Notes: generated by a model from the letters alone, not told the origin. A DNA stretch of 64,000 bases from Chryseotalea sanaruensis (GCF_003990915.1 NZ_BHXQ01000002.1:715688-779687), one strand, 5' to 3'; shown: positions 51,762-60,349, numbered from the stretch's first letter. Translations and numbers: made by a program.

Positions 51762-52610
51762 TCATTTCTTTTCCAGAGTTTCTTCAATACCTCTTTTTAA
51801 TTCCGTCAACAAACTTCCTGCATACTCCAAATCCCAGTCATGCTTCTTGGCCCATTGTTTGGCAACGGGAGATTCGGCAGGGTCGGTGCTATTCTTTTCG
51901 AGAATAGATAGGATGCGTTCTTTGAGTTTATTGGAGTGTTGTAAAATCTCAGCTGCCTTCCTACCCAACACTCGGGCAGCTAATTGTAATTCGTTTAAGT
52001 CGCCTTCCGGAAAAGCATCGAAGTGGTTTTTAACAATGTCATCAAATTCAAGATCGAAGTACTTTGTGATGATATGCAGAATATCATAAGGGTCATTATC
52101 GCGTTCTTCGGGCCGATCACTCCAGGCTACTAATTTTAGTATTACCATGCCATGCAGTGGAGGAATACGAGCAATCTTTTCTTCAATAAAAATATCTTTT
52201 GATTGCGCTAATACCTCTTTGAAGCCCAATACATGCAAGTCGGAGTAACGCTCGTTGAAATTTGCGGTGTCGTTTTCTTCCACTTCACCGAAAGGAAGTA
52301 GGTCAATCACTACCTTATACTCAGGGTGGTAGAATGTCCACGGTGCGGCTACTTTGTTAAATCTTTTGCTAACCAAACTTTCTGCTACTTCATCAAATGC
52401 TTTCATCGATGAAATCATGATGGCGAAGTCAATGTCTTTGGTACCTCGGCTGGGCTTGTGTCCTTTCTCCAGTAGCTCCAGTGCGATAGCGTTTACGCCT
52501 ACCAGGTAATACGGAATGTTTCGTTCGGATAGCACTGTATCGATAATCCGAAACACCTCCTCGAAGTAGGGAATAGCAAGTTCTTTATAAGTTTGGCCGG
52601 ATGTAGTCAT
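51762..52610 (-). CDS. AbiEii-type nucleotidyltransferase (type IV toxin)
   Basis: This 282-residue protein has a nucleotidyltransferase fold. The signature is YYLVGVNAIALELLEKGHKPSRGTKDIDFAI (glycine turn and KDIDF with the metal-binding aspartates, about 35-64), followed by VVIDLLPFGEVE with a third acidic position and a helical C-terminus. It is the toxin component of AbiE-type systems, in which it transfers nucleotides to targets such as tRNA. Its ATG at 52610 lies inside the 3' end of the antitoxin gene (26-base overlap), the standard order with antitoxin first. Confidence 0.82.
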   Translation of the reverse strand: MTTSGQTYKELAIPYFEEVFRIIDTVLSERNIPYYLVGVNAIALELLEKGHKPSRGTKDIDFAIMISSMKAFDEVAESLVSKRFNKVAAPWTFYHPEYKVVIDLLPFGEVEENDTANFNERYSDLHVLGFKEVLAQSKDIFIEEKIARIPPLHGMVILKLVAWSDRPEERDNDPYDILHIITKYFDLEFDDIVKNHFDAFPEGDLNELQLAARVLGRKAAEILQHSNKLKERILSILEKNSTDPAESPVAKQWAKKHDWDLEYAGSLLTELKRGIEETLEKK

Positions 52611-53577
52611 CGTAAATTTTTTGTGCTGTTTCTCTGCAGCGTTTTTCGTTTGTATTCATCAGATCGGCATAGGTTAATAGTGGAGGAACCATGGTTTCAT
52701 GATCTTCCTGGTTCAACCAAAACTTTTTATAAGCTTTCACTTTTCCGTTTTCATCAGGAATTAATCTGTAGTTTTTTATAAGATCATTCCGTGTTTCTTC
52801 TGTATAGAGTATTAAGTCCTCTGGTCTTAGGTAGTTTGTTAAAATGTCACCAGCAGGTTCTCCTCCCCATCGTGTTCTATTCAGGTTAAACCTCAGATCT
52901 TGCCATGTGTTGGTTTGATCGGCCATCCGGAAGGTGCCAATTTTTAATGTTGGCTTCAGGGTGTATTCGTAGGCTTCAACCCACTTACGAATAAGCTCTT
53001 CTTTGTTGATGAGTTTGATTTCGTTTTTATTAAGGGGTACAACAAAGCCCTCTTGCTTCAGTCCCTGAATAATGTTGGTAATACCACCAACAGCTGTTTG
53101 TGTGTACTCGGCTATTTGCCGGTAGGGCTGGGTAATCAGTTTTTTATCCAACAGAAATTCAAACAGGACTTTTAAACCAGTTTTGGTGAAGGCTCTGTTC
53201 CGGTTGTCTTGTTCTACCGGCAAGGGTGGGTTGTTGTCAATGAAAAACCATTTCTGGTTTTTCTTCAGAAAAAAATTACCATTGGCTTCGAGGTAGGCTA
53301 CATTGTGCTGCCTGAGTTGCTCTTTTATTTTTGGAAAGATTCGACCCACCACCAGCATGAAAGGATCGAAGCGCTGGTTGTATTCCAGAATTTGGGGAAT
53401 AAGGTGATTTCGGAGTTCGGTTTTGATCTCTGTATTGAACTTTAGCCGCTCGTTTTCGAGGGTAAGCGTAAGTTGTCCATCAAGCTCTTTTGGCCCGTTT
53501 TGAGCCCATTTTCCCATAATTTGGGTCTGTTTTTCAAGGTTTTCTAGCGCTTTATCAATGATCTCTTCTTCTTTCAT
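52585..53577 (-). CDS. AbiEi-family antitoxin-like regulator
   Basis: This 330-residue protein is the partner of the AbiEii-like toxin. Residues 135-215 form a winged helix (KTGLKVLFEFLLDKKLITQPYRQIAEYTQTAVGGITNIIQGLKQEGF), with the C-terminal part resembling type IV AbiEi proteins (RMADQTNTWQDLRFNLNRTRWGGEPAGDILTNYLRPEDLILYTEE). Such antitoxins repress their own operon and neutralise the toxin without binding it. I chose the ATG at 53577, 18 bases after a near-palindrome GTACACGT-AA-ACGTGAAC that is a likely operator; a frame from 53646 would run through it. Confidence 0.82.
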   Translation of the reverse strand: MKEEEIIDKALENLEKQTQIMGKWAQNGPKELDGQLTLTLENERLKFNTEIKTELRNHLIPQILEYNQRFDPFMLVVGRIFPKIKEQLRQHNVAYLEANGNFFLKKNQKWFFIDNNPPLPVEQDNRNRAFTKTGLKVLFEFLLDKKLITQPYRQIAEYTQTAVGGITNIIQGLKQEGFVVPLNKNEIKLINKEELIRKWVEAYEYTLKPTLKIGTFRMADQTNTWQDLRFNLNRTRWGGEPAGDILTNYLRPEDLILYTEETRNDLIKNYRLIPDENGKVKAYKKFWLNQEDHETMVPPLLTYADLMNTNEKRCRETAQKIYDDYIRPNL

Positions 53578-53594
53578 GTTCACAAAATTTAACT

Positions 53595-53612
53595 GTACAC
53601 GTAAACGTGAAC
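53595..53612. promoter_or_regulatory. Near-palindrome upstream of abiEi-like gene
   Basis: GTACACGT-AA-ACGTGAAC has 8-base arms with one mismatch and lies 18 bases before the antitoxin ATG. AbiEi-type proteins are known to bind inverted repeats at their own promoter, so this is a sensible operator candidate. Confidence 0.45.
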
Positions 53613-53826
53613 ATTCAAAAATAGTGAACGAATGACTTTTTACCAAGCCATACCACCTTATTTCTCCACTCTGCCAATGGGAGGAAGTATTGGTTCCCGA
53701 ACAAGTTGATTATCAGGCCTAATTCGACAATTCGATGCCAGTAACTCTTAGAGAATTACAGGTACCTCTATTGGTATAATCTAAGGAATAAGGGCTTTCA
53801 ATATTTTGGAAAACGGATGAAAACAA

Positions 53827-53859
53827 AAAGCCTCGAAATCCTAATGATTTCGAGGCTTT
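53827..53859 (-). terminator. Terminator after tRNA-Ser
   Basis: A perfect 14-bp stem, AAAGCCTCGAAATC (53827-53840) with GATTTCGAGGCTTT (53846-53859), has a 5-base loop and is followed on the minus strand by TTTGTTT. It lies 20 bases past the tRNA 3' end. Confidence 0.88.
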
Positions 53860-53879
53860 GATTGTGTTTGACGCTTACT

Positions 53880-53967
53880 TGGCAGAGGAGGAGGGATTCG
53901 AACCCCCGGACGCTTTCACGTCTCCGGTTTTCAAGACCGGTGCAATAAACCGCTCTACCACTCCTCT
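53880..53967 (-). tRNA. tRNA-Ser (anticodon UGA)
   Basis: The minus strand folds as a class II tRNA of 88 bases including an encoded CCA. Acceptor stem AGAGGAG/CTCCTCT has discriminator G, the anticodon stem is CCGGT/ACCGG with loop CTTGAAA (anticodon TGA), there is a long variable arm (GACGTGAAAGCGTC), and the T loop is TTCGAAT. It reads UCA and UCG-type serine codons. Its 3' end points to the accessory region on its left, the usual side for integrated elements, but no repeat of the 3' end was found there. Confidence 0.96.
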
Positions 53968-54089
53968 GTGTTATTTTCATGGCCAAAAACCATGAAACGG
54001 TCGGTTCACCGATTTTTAAGGAGTGCAAAGGTAGAATTTCAAGTGATTCCTCCAAAATTCTGAAAGAAGATTCTTGTTAAGAACGCCAG

Positions 54090-55619
54090 TTATTCCTCAC
54101 TAAAATCAATAAAAACTCTGCGTAAGGCTTTCGTATCGGCTCGTGGCTGATTTTTTTGAAAGGCATCGATCTCTAAAAGCACCAGTTTTTGGTCATTCAT
54201 AGCAGTGCGGAGCTTATCAATGTCTTTTTCAAAGTCAGCATTTCTGCGCGAAGACTTCAAAGCGTACTTCCGAGCAAACTCATCTCCGGCTGCCTGTACT
54301 TTGTTTCTGATTTCAATAGTGATTTTAATTTTTTCTAAAATCGCTTCCTTAGAACGACCAATTACTTCAGTAGCCTCAAGTGTACCCAAAGTCAACACGG
54401 TGGTACCACCAACGCCCGACACAATTTTTGAATTGTCGGGCTCCAAAGCCAGTGGCGATAAACCGGTAACTCCCCCCAGGGTTGCGTTAATAATAGAGCG
54501 ATGCTTCTTACCTTTTCTGGCTTTCTTATAATCCTGATTCAGCTGCTTCTGGTTTGCATCCAGAATATTAATCAGCTGCATGGCCGACAACATGTTGTTG
54601 TAGTACTTCTGGTACTGAAGCGCGTCTTTCTGCACAAGATTTTCAGCATCATTAATGCGCACACGGATTTTACGTTGCGAGCGATTATTGGATTTATCCA
54701 GTGTAAAGAAAATGATCTCGTTAACTAATTGCTTCTCGTCCTCTTCTACAAAATCGTAACCTGGCATCCAGGTAAATTCATATTGCAGAGGTGTATTCTC
54801 TTTCAAAGAACTTTCAGGAACTCGTAAATCTTTCGATAAAAAACCGGCACTTCTAATGTTGTCATCTCCGTTAGGGTCTGAGATGTATAACTTAAGGTTA
54901 AGCATTTCATCTTCTTTAAGCGTGAAGATAGAGTCACCGGGAACGATCAAAATTTCAGGAGGTAAGTCCTGCTGTGTCTGTGCAATTTTTAATCTGCCTT
55001 TGGTTTCGGCCTTCTCTGGTTGATCTTGTACAATAAACTCCACGAATAACGGATTTGCTTTCAAGGCATTGAATTGGCCGCGTGAAGGTTTCCATAAAAA
55101 CTGTCCCTGCGATGATAAGGATGACTCCTCAGGCATCTGTGGAGGAATGGCTTTGAACACCAGCGGATCTCCATCGGGGTCATAGACATAATCACTTGAG
55201 ATCTGATATGAATTACTGGAAGCTTGTTTTACATAAAAAGCAGGCAACTCTTCCACTACGGGCGGGCGGTTAACATGATTGATGGTAAAGGTAATGGCTT
55301 TGCGTAGCCGCTGACCATCAGCTATGCTGGCATGGAAAACAATGGTTAACTCTTTTGTTTTGGCAATGCGATCAACGAGGTCGAAGGAGGGTTGCCACTT
55401 GAAATTTCCTGCAGAGTCTAGCTGAATATTGGTAACCCCGGCATTTTCAAGCGAAAAGCGCGTAGGTAAATTGGCATTTGTTTTAATTATAAAATTGAGC
55501 TCTTCTCCCTCATTCACATTTATCCAACTTTCGTTAGATGGGAAAATCCACTCATACGTCTGCGCCTGACAAAGATGGGCATAGAGGACAAGTAGTAGAG
55601 CGAGGCTGAATTTTTTCAA
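54090..55619 (-). CDS. Secreted protein with cadherin/Ig-like repeats
   Basis: This 509-residue exported protein has a signal peptide (about 1-19, LYAHLCQA). Several beta-sandwich repeats follow, with sequences like ITFTINHVNRPPVVEELP and YVYDPDGDPLVFKAIPP (Asx-Pro-Asp-Gly-Asp-Pro motifs seen in cadherin-like or YDG-type calcium-binding repeats) and a C-terminal helical region (about 345-500). A short glycine-rich segment SIINATLGGVTGLSPLAL could associate with a membrane. The frame starts with TTG at 55619. Role in envelope or adhesion is a guess from architecture. It is transcribed towards the tRNA. Confidence 0.65.
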   Translation of the reverse strand: MKKFSLALLLVLYAHLCQAQTYEWIFPSNESWINVNEGEELNFIIKTNANLPTRFSLENAGVTNIQLDSAGNFKWQPSFDLVDRIAKTKELTIVFHASIADGQRLRKAITFTINHVNRPPVVEELPAFYVKQASSNSYQISSDYVYDPDGDPLVFKAIPPQMPEESSLSSQGQFLWKPSRGQFNALKANPLFVEFIVQDQPEKAETKGRLKIAQTQQDLPPEILIVPGDSIFTLKEDEMLNLKLYISDPNGDDNIRSAGFLSKDLRVPESSLKENTPLQYEFTWMPGYDFVEEDEKQLVNEIIFFTLDKSNNRSQRKIRVRINDAENLVQKDALQYQKYYNNMLSAMQLINILDANQKQLNQDYKKARKGKKHRSIINATLGGVTGLSPLALEPDNSKIVSGVGGTTVLTLGTLEATEVIGRSKEAILEKIKITIEIRNKVQAAGDEFARKYALKSSRRNADFEKDIDKLRTAMNDQKLVLLEIDAFQKNQPRADTKALRRVFIDFSEE

Positions 55620-55670
55620 GGCTATAGGTCTCGGTTAAAAATGAAATGTAAATTTAGCAAGTTGTAAAGT

Positions 55671-56021
55671 ATGAAAAGCACACAACAGCAAAAGAAACCA
55701 CAAGCGTACAATTTCTTCGAGAATGTGTATGATGTGGTAAAATTGATCCCGAAAGGCCGCGTGAGCAGTTATGGTGCTATTGCCAACTACCTGGGTACTA
55801 AAATGAGTGCGCGTATGGTAGGGTGGGCTATGCATGGTGCACCTAAGGGCGTGCCCGCTCATCGGGTGCTTAATCGTAACGGTATGCTTACGGGTAAACA
55901 TCATTTTAAGACTCCCAACGCTATGCAGCAATTGTTGGAAAAAGAGGGATTAAAGGTCATTAAAGATAAAGTGCAATACTTTTCCGAAAAATTCTGGGAT
56001 CCTGCCAAGGAGTTAGGCTGA
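55671..56021 (+). CDS. Alkyltransferase-like protein (ATL), MGMT fold without catalytic Cys
   Basis: This 116-residue protein contains the DNA-binding domain of O6-alkylguanine transferases: FFENVYDVVKLIPKGRVSSYGAIANYLG, the arginine finger in SARMVGWAMHG (Arg48), and VPAHRV at 61-66 where active enzymes have PCHR. The reactive cysteine is thus alanine (Ala63), so it cannot take up the alkyl group. ATL proteins of this kind bind O6-alkylguanine in DNA and recruit nucleotide-excision repair. It is a single gene with a hairpin terminator (56024-56048) behind it. Confidence 0.92.
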   Translation: MKSTQQQKKPQAYNFFENVYDVVKLIPKGRVSSYGAIANYLGTKMSARMVGWAMHGAPKGVPAHRVLNRNGMLTGKHHFKTPNAMQQLLEKEGLKVIKDKVQYFSEKFWDPAKELG

Positions 56022-56023
56022 TA

Positions 56024-56048
56024 GTTTTGGAATGAGTTTTCCCAAAAC
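56024..56048 (+). terminator. Terminator-like hairpin after the ATL gene
   Basis: GTTTTGG at 56024-56030 pairs with CCAAAAC at 56042-56048, three bases after the ATL stop. It is AT-rich and short, with no T-run behind it, hence only moderate support. Confidence 0.45.
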
Positions 56049-56207
56049 AGGAAGAAAATCCTTTTAATAGGCTCAAAACACTTCAATTAACGCCATTTCT
56101 TACATGGCACACTCTTCGTATTACTAAGATTACGAATCAACATGGAATGTTTCGTTTTGGGGAGCGAAACTTGAAGATATGTGGGGTTGGTTTTAATCGA
56201 GAGAGAG

Positions 56208-56238
56208 GTCGCCTTGAAAAAGGCGGCTTTTCTTTTTT
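56208..56238 (+). terminator. Terminator-like hairpin with T-run
   Basis: GTCGCCTT at 56208-56215 and AAGGCGGC at 56220-56227 form a stem (one G-T) with a 4-base loop, followed by TTTTCTTTTTT. It lies 190 bases downstream of the ATL gene and just before the 3' end of the convergent symporter gene. Nothing else was recognised in 56050-56207; a small RNA ending here is conceivable but has no visible promoter. Confidence 0.6.
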
Positions 56239-56251
56239 ATAGCCATGCAGG

Positions 56252-57709
56252 TTATGCCACCAACTTCTTTTTATCAGAAGAAATAAGCCACAAGCCAAAA
56301 AAGGTAATCAAACCGTTTACAATTAATATTTCAATTCCGAAGTTGTAGCCATTCAGTAAGGCTTGTGAATTAGCACTGATTAAATAAGAAAACAGTGGCG
56401 ATAAAACACAAACTAATGGAACGAGCTTACCCTGAACTGACCTTTGATTGGATAAGCCAAAAGCAAACAAACCAAGCAAGGGGCCATAGGTATAACCAGC
56501 CACATTGAGCACGGCATCAATTACAGAGCGTTCGTTTATTTCTTTGAACACAAGAATGATGATAAGGAATAGGACAGAGAAGGAAACGTGAACAATAAAT
56601 TTTTCTCTGCGTTTCTGATTTTCATTTTTGTCTTTAAAGTTTAAAAAGTCAATACAGAAAGAAGTGGTGAGGCCCGCCAAAGCGGAGTCTGCACTGGCGT
56701 ATGATGATGCAATAATGCCCAGCAGAAAAAACACCCCTGCTACCATACCAAATTCAGTAAGCGCAAGACGAGGAAACAACTCATCAGATGCTGCAGGAAT
56801 AGCGATGCCTTGTTGTGCACTGTATAGGTAAAGCAACGCACCCAGTGTAAGGAAAAGTAAGTTTACAATTACCAGGGTAAGGCTGAACCAAAACATATTT
56901 TTTTGTGCTTCACCTACATTTTTGCACGTCAGGTTTTTTTGCATAATCTCCTGATCCATGCCCGTCATGGTAATGGCAATGAAGGCACCTCCTAAAAATT
57001 GTTTAGGGAAAAACAGCGTACTGTTTATATCATCAAAATAAAATATTCTGGAGTAGTTACTCTCCTCAATAAGGGCAACCATTCCGCTAAATGAAAGTCC
57101 CATGCGATTAGCAATAATGTACACACAGATGGCAACAGCAGAAACCAGAAATAGTGTTTGAAAAGTGTCTGTCCACACAATGGTTTTAATACCACCTTTA
57201 AAGGTGTAGAGCCATATTAAAACAATAGTTGTGGCTACAGTAAATGCAAAAGGCACACCCCAGGCATCGAAAAGAAAAAGCTGCAATACTGTAGCCGCTA
57301 AATAGAGACGCAACGATGAGCCTATTGTACGTGAAACCAGAAAAAAGAATGCACCGGTTTTATAAGCATATTGATCAAATCGTTGCTCCAGATAGGTGTA
57401 AATGGAAATAAGATTTAACCGATAATAGAGGGGCATGAGTACAAACATGATTACCCAATAGCCAACCAGATAGCCCAATACAATCTGAAAGTAGCCAAAA
57501 CCGATTTTACCCACATTGCCCGGCACTGAAATAAAGGTTACGCCCGACAAGCTGGCACCGATCATACCAAAAGCCACCAGATACCAAGGCGACTTTCTGT
57601 TAGCGGTGAAAAAGGTCGTTGTATCCGCTCCTTTCGAGGTAATCAGCGAAATGCCAATGAGTACTACGAAATACAGCAACATGATGGTGGCCACTAAACC
57701 TGGTGTCAT
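56252..57709 (-). CDS. Sodium:solute symporter family protein
   Basis: This 485-residue inner-membrane transporter has about 13 helices, of the SSS family that takes up solutes with Na+. The start (ATIMLLYFVVLIGISLITSKGADTTTFFTANRKSPWYLVAFGMIGASLSGVTFISVPGN) and the middle (IAITMTGMDQEIMQKNLTCKN) are characteristic; the Na+ site region is in ASSYASADSALAGL. Which solute is carried cannot be told; the set of residues looks like the general Bacteroidota SSS group rather than proline or sialic acid types. It stands alone between convergent and divergent genes. Confidence 0.9.
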   Translation of the reverse strand: MTPGLVATIMLLYFVVLIGISLITSKGADTTTFFTANRKSPWYLVAFGMIGASLSGVTFISVPGNVGKIGFGYFQIVLGYLVGYWVIMFVLMPLYYRLNLISIYTYLEQRFDQYAYKTGAFFFLVSRTIGSSLRLYLAATVLQLFLFDAWGVPFAFTVATTIVLIWLYTFKGGIKTIVWTDTFQTLFLVSAVAICVYIIANRMGLSFSGMVALIEESNYSRIFYFDDINSTLFFPKQFLGGAFIAITMTGMDQEIMQKNLTCKNVGEAQKNMFWFSLTLVIVNLLFLTLGALLYLYSAQQGIAIPAASDELFPRLALTEFGMVAGVFFLLGIIASSYASADSALAGLTTSFCIDFLNFKDKNENQKRREKFIVHVSFSVLFLIIILVFKEINERSVIDAVLNVAGYTYGPLLGLFAFGLSNQRSVQGKLVPLVCVLSPLFSYLISANSQALLNGYNFGIEILIVNGLITFFGLWLISSDKKKLVA

Positions 57710-57773
57710 AACTCAAATTTTACCCAAACAATTAGTAAAAAAGGGGAAATCCAAATCTCATTTTATTTGTTAA

Positions 57774-57781
57774 TACCTTTG
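57774..57781 (+). promoter_or_regulatory. Candidate -7 element for clpS
   Basis: TACCTTTG, identical to the element before the cold-shock gene, lies 16 bases before the clpS ATG. No -33 TTG stands at the right distance, so support is partial. Confidence 0.4.
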
Positions 57782-57797
57782 TTATTATTTTTGTATC

Positions 57798-58079
57798 ATG
57801 AAGCCAGATGTTTTGACAGAAGAAGAAGTGGAGCTGTTGGAGGTGATTGAAATCACCGAACAGATGGAGTTGGTTGTTTTCAATGACGACTTCAACACTT
57901 TTGAGCATGTAATACGAACGCTTATTAAGGTTTGTAAGCACACACCTGAACAGGCAGAACAGTGTACCTGGCTAATTCACCATAAGGGCCGCTGCACAGT
58001 TAAGCTTGGCACTTTCGATTTTTTAAAACCATATCGCGATGCCATTTGTGAAGAAGGCATTGATGCAAAAATTCTTTAA
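57798..58079 (+). CDS. clpS: ATP-dependent Clp protease adaptor ClpS
   Basis: This 93-residue adaptor delivers N-degron substrates to the Clp ATPase. It shows the ClpS core MELVVFNDDFNTFEHVIRTLIKVCKHTPEQAEQCTWLIHHKGRCTVKLGTFDFLKPYRDAI with the conserved NDD-F-T-F-V and the HHKGR helix region that contacts both substrate and ATPase. It has a slightly long N-terminal extension. The gene is followed by recR after 62 bases. Its ATPase partner, here presumably ClpC, is encoded at 7.6 kb. Confidence 0.94.
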   Translation: MKPDVLTEEEVELLEVIEITEQMELVVFNDDFNTFEHVIRTLIKVCKHTPEQAEQCTWLIHHKGRCTVKLGTFDFLKPYRDAICEEGIDAKIL

Positions 58080-58141
58080 GTCGAAGACTTGAGGCATAAG
58101 ACACAAGCTTTCAGACTTAAGTTTTACTATCAAACCTGCTA

Positions 58142-58750
58142 ATGGAATTTCCCTCTAAACTAATTGAAGAAGCAGTAAACCAGGTGTCTAAACTTCCGGG
58201 TATAGGAAAGAAAACTGCGCTGCGCTTAGTGCTTCACTTAGTAAAGGAGAAACAAGAAAATACTTTTGCGCTTACTGAAGCACTTTCAAATCTAAGAGCA
58301 AACATTCGCTATTGTAATAAATGCCATAATATTTCAGATGCCGAAATTTGCAGCATTTGTTTGAGCCACAGGCGCGACCAAACTTTGGTGTGTGTAGTGG
58401 AGGACACTAAAGATGTAATGGCTATAGAAAACACAGCGCAGTATAACGGGCAATACCATGTGTTAGGTGGGGTAATTTCTCCGATCAATGGTGTGGGGCC
58501 GAGTGAGTTAAAAATTGAGTCGCTCGTAAAGCGTATTACAGATCCTGCCAATGAAGTGAAAGAGGTTATTTTAGCCTTGAGCCCAACTATGGAAGGTGAC
58601 ACGACTTCTTTTTACATCCACAAAAAAATTAAAGAGTTGCCGGTTAAGATCAGCGTAATTTCCCGCGGTGTGCCCATTGGTGGCGATCTGGAATATGCTG
58701 ATGAAATAACATTAGGGAGAAGCATCTCGGGCAGAACACTTTTTAGTTAA
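58142..58750 (+). CDS. recR: Recombination protein RecR
   Basis: This 202-residue protein, with RecO and RecF, loads RecA at gaps in damaged DNA. It has a helix-hairpin-helix (LPGIGKKTALRLVLHLV), a zinc finger with Cys58, Cys61, Cys70 and Cys73 (CNKCHN, CSIC), and a Toprim domain starting at LVCVVEDTKDVMAIE with GG-V-SP-NG-VG-S. The C-terminal IGGDLEYADEITLGRSISGR is typical. It follows clpS at 62 bases in the same direction and may be part of the same transcript. Confidence 0.97.
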   Translation: MEFPSKLIEEAVNQVSKLPGIGKKTALRLVLHLVKEKQENTFALTEALSNLRANIRYCNKCHNISDAEICSICLSHRRDQTLVCVVEDTKDVMAIENTAQYNGQYHVLGGVISPINGVGPSELKIESLVKRITDPANEVKEVILALSPTMEGDTTSFYIHKKIKELPVKISVISRGVPIGGDLEYADEITLGRSISGRTLFS

Positions 58751-58781
58751 GCAGGAAATATTATCTGATTAAAGCTTCATG

Positions 58782-58876
58782 TAACCACTTGATTTTCTTG
58801 ATACTGCTGTCTCTCTCCCCTGGAGAGAGGTGGGAGTAAGGCCAGTCAGAAAAGTATCAGGAAAATCAAGTGGTTA
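58782..58876. repeat. Nested palindromic repeat between recR and aminotransferase
   Basis: Arms of 24 bases (58782-58805 and 58853-58876) are inverted repeats with one mismatch. They enclose the hairpin CTCTCTCC-CCT-GGAGAGAG (58811-58829) and the tail AGGTGGGAGTAAGGCCAGT. The inner unit is a third member of the CTCTCC family, apparently lodged inside an outer palindrome. The remaining gap shows only a weak promoter-like TTG (58893) and TATTTTTA (58914) for the next gene. Confidence 0.75.
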
Positions 58877-58964
58877 TGAGAGATTAATTTAGTTGGACAA
58901 TACCGTTAACTAGTATTTTTACTTATCTCTTATTTGCTCTAACTTACCAACTTCAATTTTTATT

Positions 58965-60161
58965 ATGAAGAAACTTTCTAACCGCATTGAAGCTATTCAG
59001 GAATCAGCAACATTGGCAATGGCCGCCAAAGCACGTGAGTTTAAATCCAGAGGAATTGATGTAATCAACCTCAGCCTTGGTGAGCCTGACTTTAAAACAC
59101 CTGCACATATTTGTGAAGCTGCTAAAAATGCAATCGATGATGGTCGTTATTTTTCATATCCACCAGTAGCGGGCTATCAGGATTTACGCGAGGCGCTCGC
59201 TGCAAAGTATCAGAAAGAAAATAATGTGCCTTATAAGGCAGAAAATATTGTAGTGTCTAATGGTGCCAAGCAATCTATCGCCAACACCATGATTGCCTTG
59301 TTAAATCCTGGTGATGAGGTAATTGTATTTTCTCCGTATTGGGTAAGTTATGATGCGCTGGTGCGACTGGCAGAAGGCACACCGGTATTGGTAAGTGGCA
59401 GTATTGAAAATGATTTTAAAGTTACGGCTGCACAATTAGAGAAAGCGATTACACCTAAAACAAAAGCTGTAATTTTTTCTTCACCGTGCAATCCTACCGG
59501 ATCAGTATTTACTAAAAAGGAATTGCAAGACATTGCCAATGTAGTGTTGAAGCATGAGAACTTATTGGTAATTGCTGATGAGATTTATGAACATATTGAT
59601 TTTAGCGGAGAGCAAACCAGTATTGCTTCTTTCCCCGGTATGTTTGATCGCACCATTACCGTAAATGGTTTTGCCAAAGGCTTCGCTATGACAGGCTGGC
59701 GCGTTGGTTACATTGCTGCACCTAAATGGATAGCCGATGGTTGCAATAAAGTACAGGGTCAGATTACTTCTGCCAATTGTTCAATTGCACAGCGTGCGGC
59801 CTTGGCTGCCATCGCTGGGGATATAACACCAACTAAAAAAATGGTGGAAGAATATCGTAGAAGAAGAGATGTTGTTTATAATTTATTGAAAGATATACCA
59901 GGATTAAAATCTAACTACCCACAAGGTGCTTTTTACTTCTTTCCGGATGTAAGTTCTTTCTTTGGCAAATCGGATGGTACTACTAGAGTAAAAAACGCTG
60001 ACGATCTCTGTATTTATTTATTGGAGAAGGCAAATGTGTCTTTAGTATCGGGTGGTGCTTTTGGCGATGATAATTGTGTTCGCCTTTCTTATGCCGCTTC
60101 AGAAAGTGATTTACGAACAGCGTTACAAAGAATTAAGGATGCATTGGCTTTGCTGAATTAA
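58965..60161 (+). CDS. PLP-dependent aminotransferase (aspartate aminotransferase type)
   Basis: This 398-residue fold-type I aminotransferase transfers amino groups between amino acids and 2-oxoacids. It has the start LSNRIEAIQESATLAMAAKAREFKSRGIDVINLSLGEPDF, the cofactor aspartate and tyrosine in LVIADEIYEHIDF, and the PLP lysine in NGFAKGFAMTGWRVGYIAA (Lys238). The arginine that binds the alpha-carboxylate is in VRLSYAAS near the end. The pattern is that of the Ib-type aspartate aminotransferases found throughout Bacteroidota. It lies alone, after the nested palindrome. Confidence 0.94.
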   Translation: MKKLSNRIEAIQESATLAMAAKAREFKSRGIDVINLSLGEPDFKTPAHICEAAKNAIDDGRYFSYPPVAGYQDLREALAAKYQKENNVPYKAENIVVSNGAKQSIANTMIALLNPGDEVIVFSPYWVSYDALVRLAEGTPVLVSGSIENDFKVTAAQLEKAITPKTKAVIFSSPCNPTGSVFTKKELQDIANVVLKHENLLVIADEIYEHIDFSGEQTSIASFPGMFDRTITVNGFAKGFAMTGWRVGYIAAPKWIADGCNKVQGQITSANCSIAQRAALAAIAGDITPTKKMVEEYRRRRDVVYNLLKDIPGLKSNYPQGAFYFFPDVSSFFGKSDGTTRVKNADDLCIYLLEKANVSLVSGGAFGDDNCVRLSYAASESDLRTALQRIKDALALLN

Positions 60162-60180
60162 TAACATTTTCATGTAAGGT

Positions 60181-60228
60181 CAAGGTCACAGACCTTGAGA
60201 TATAGCTTCCGAATTGCAAATTCGGAAG
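60181..60228. repeat. CTTCCGAATT palindromic repeat, copy 2 (inverse orientation)
   Basis: CAAGGTC-ACA-GACCTTG (60181-60197) and CTTCCGAATT-GCA-AATTCGGAAG (60206-60228) are two perfect hairpins. In reverse complement they line up with the copy at 20859. Together with copy 3 they fill the 311-base gap 60162-60472, which has no gene; between them are words of the ATTGACAATGGACAATTAAC type also seen at 21572. Confidence 0.75.
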
Positions 60229-60349
60229 AGTTGAGTTTTCAATGGACAATTAACAATTAACAATCAAGCCATTGCTCGAAGCAATTTTGTCAACTGCCTA
60301 TTTCGTATGCCTACTATTAGTTGTCCATTGTCAATAATTAAATGACGCT

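Noticed and set aside
53880..53900. Searched by eye for a second copy of the tRNA-Ser 3' end as attachment repeat on the left side of the island.
   Set aside because: No convincing repeat was seen and no integrase gene is present, so no att site is annotated.
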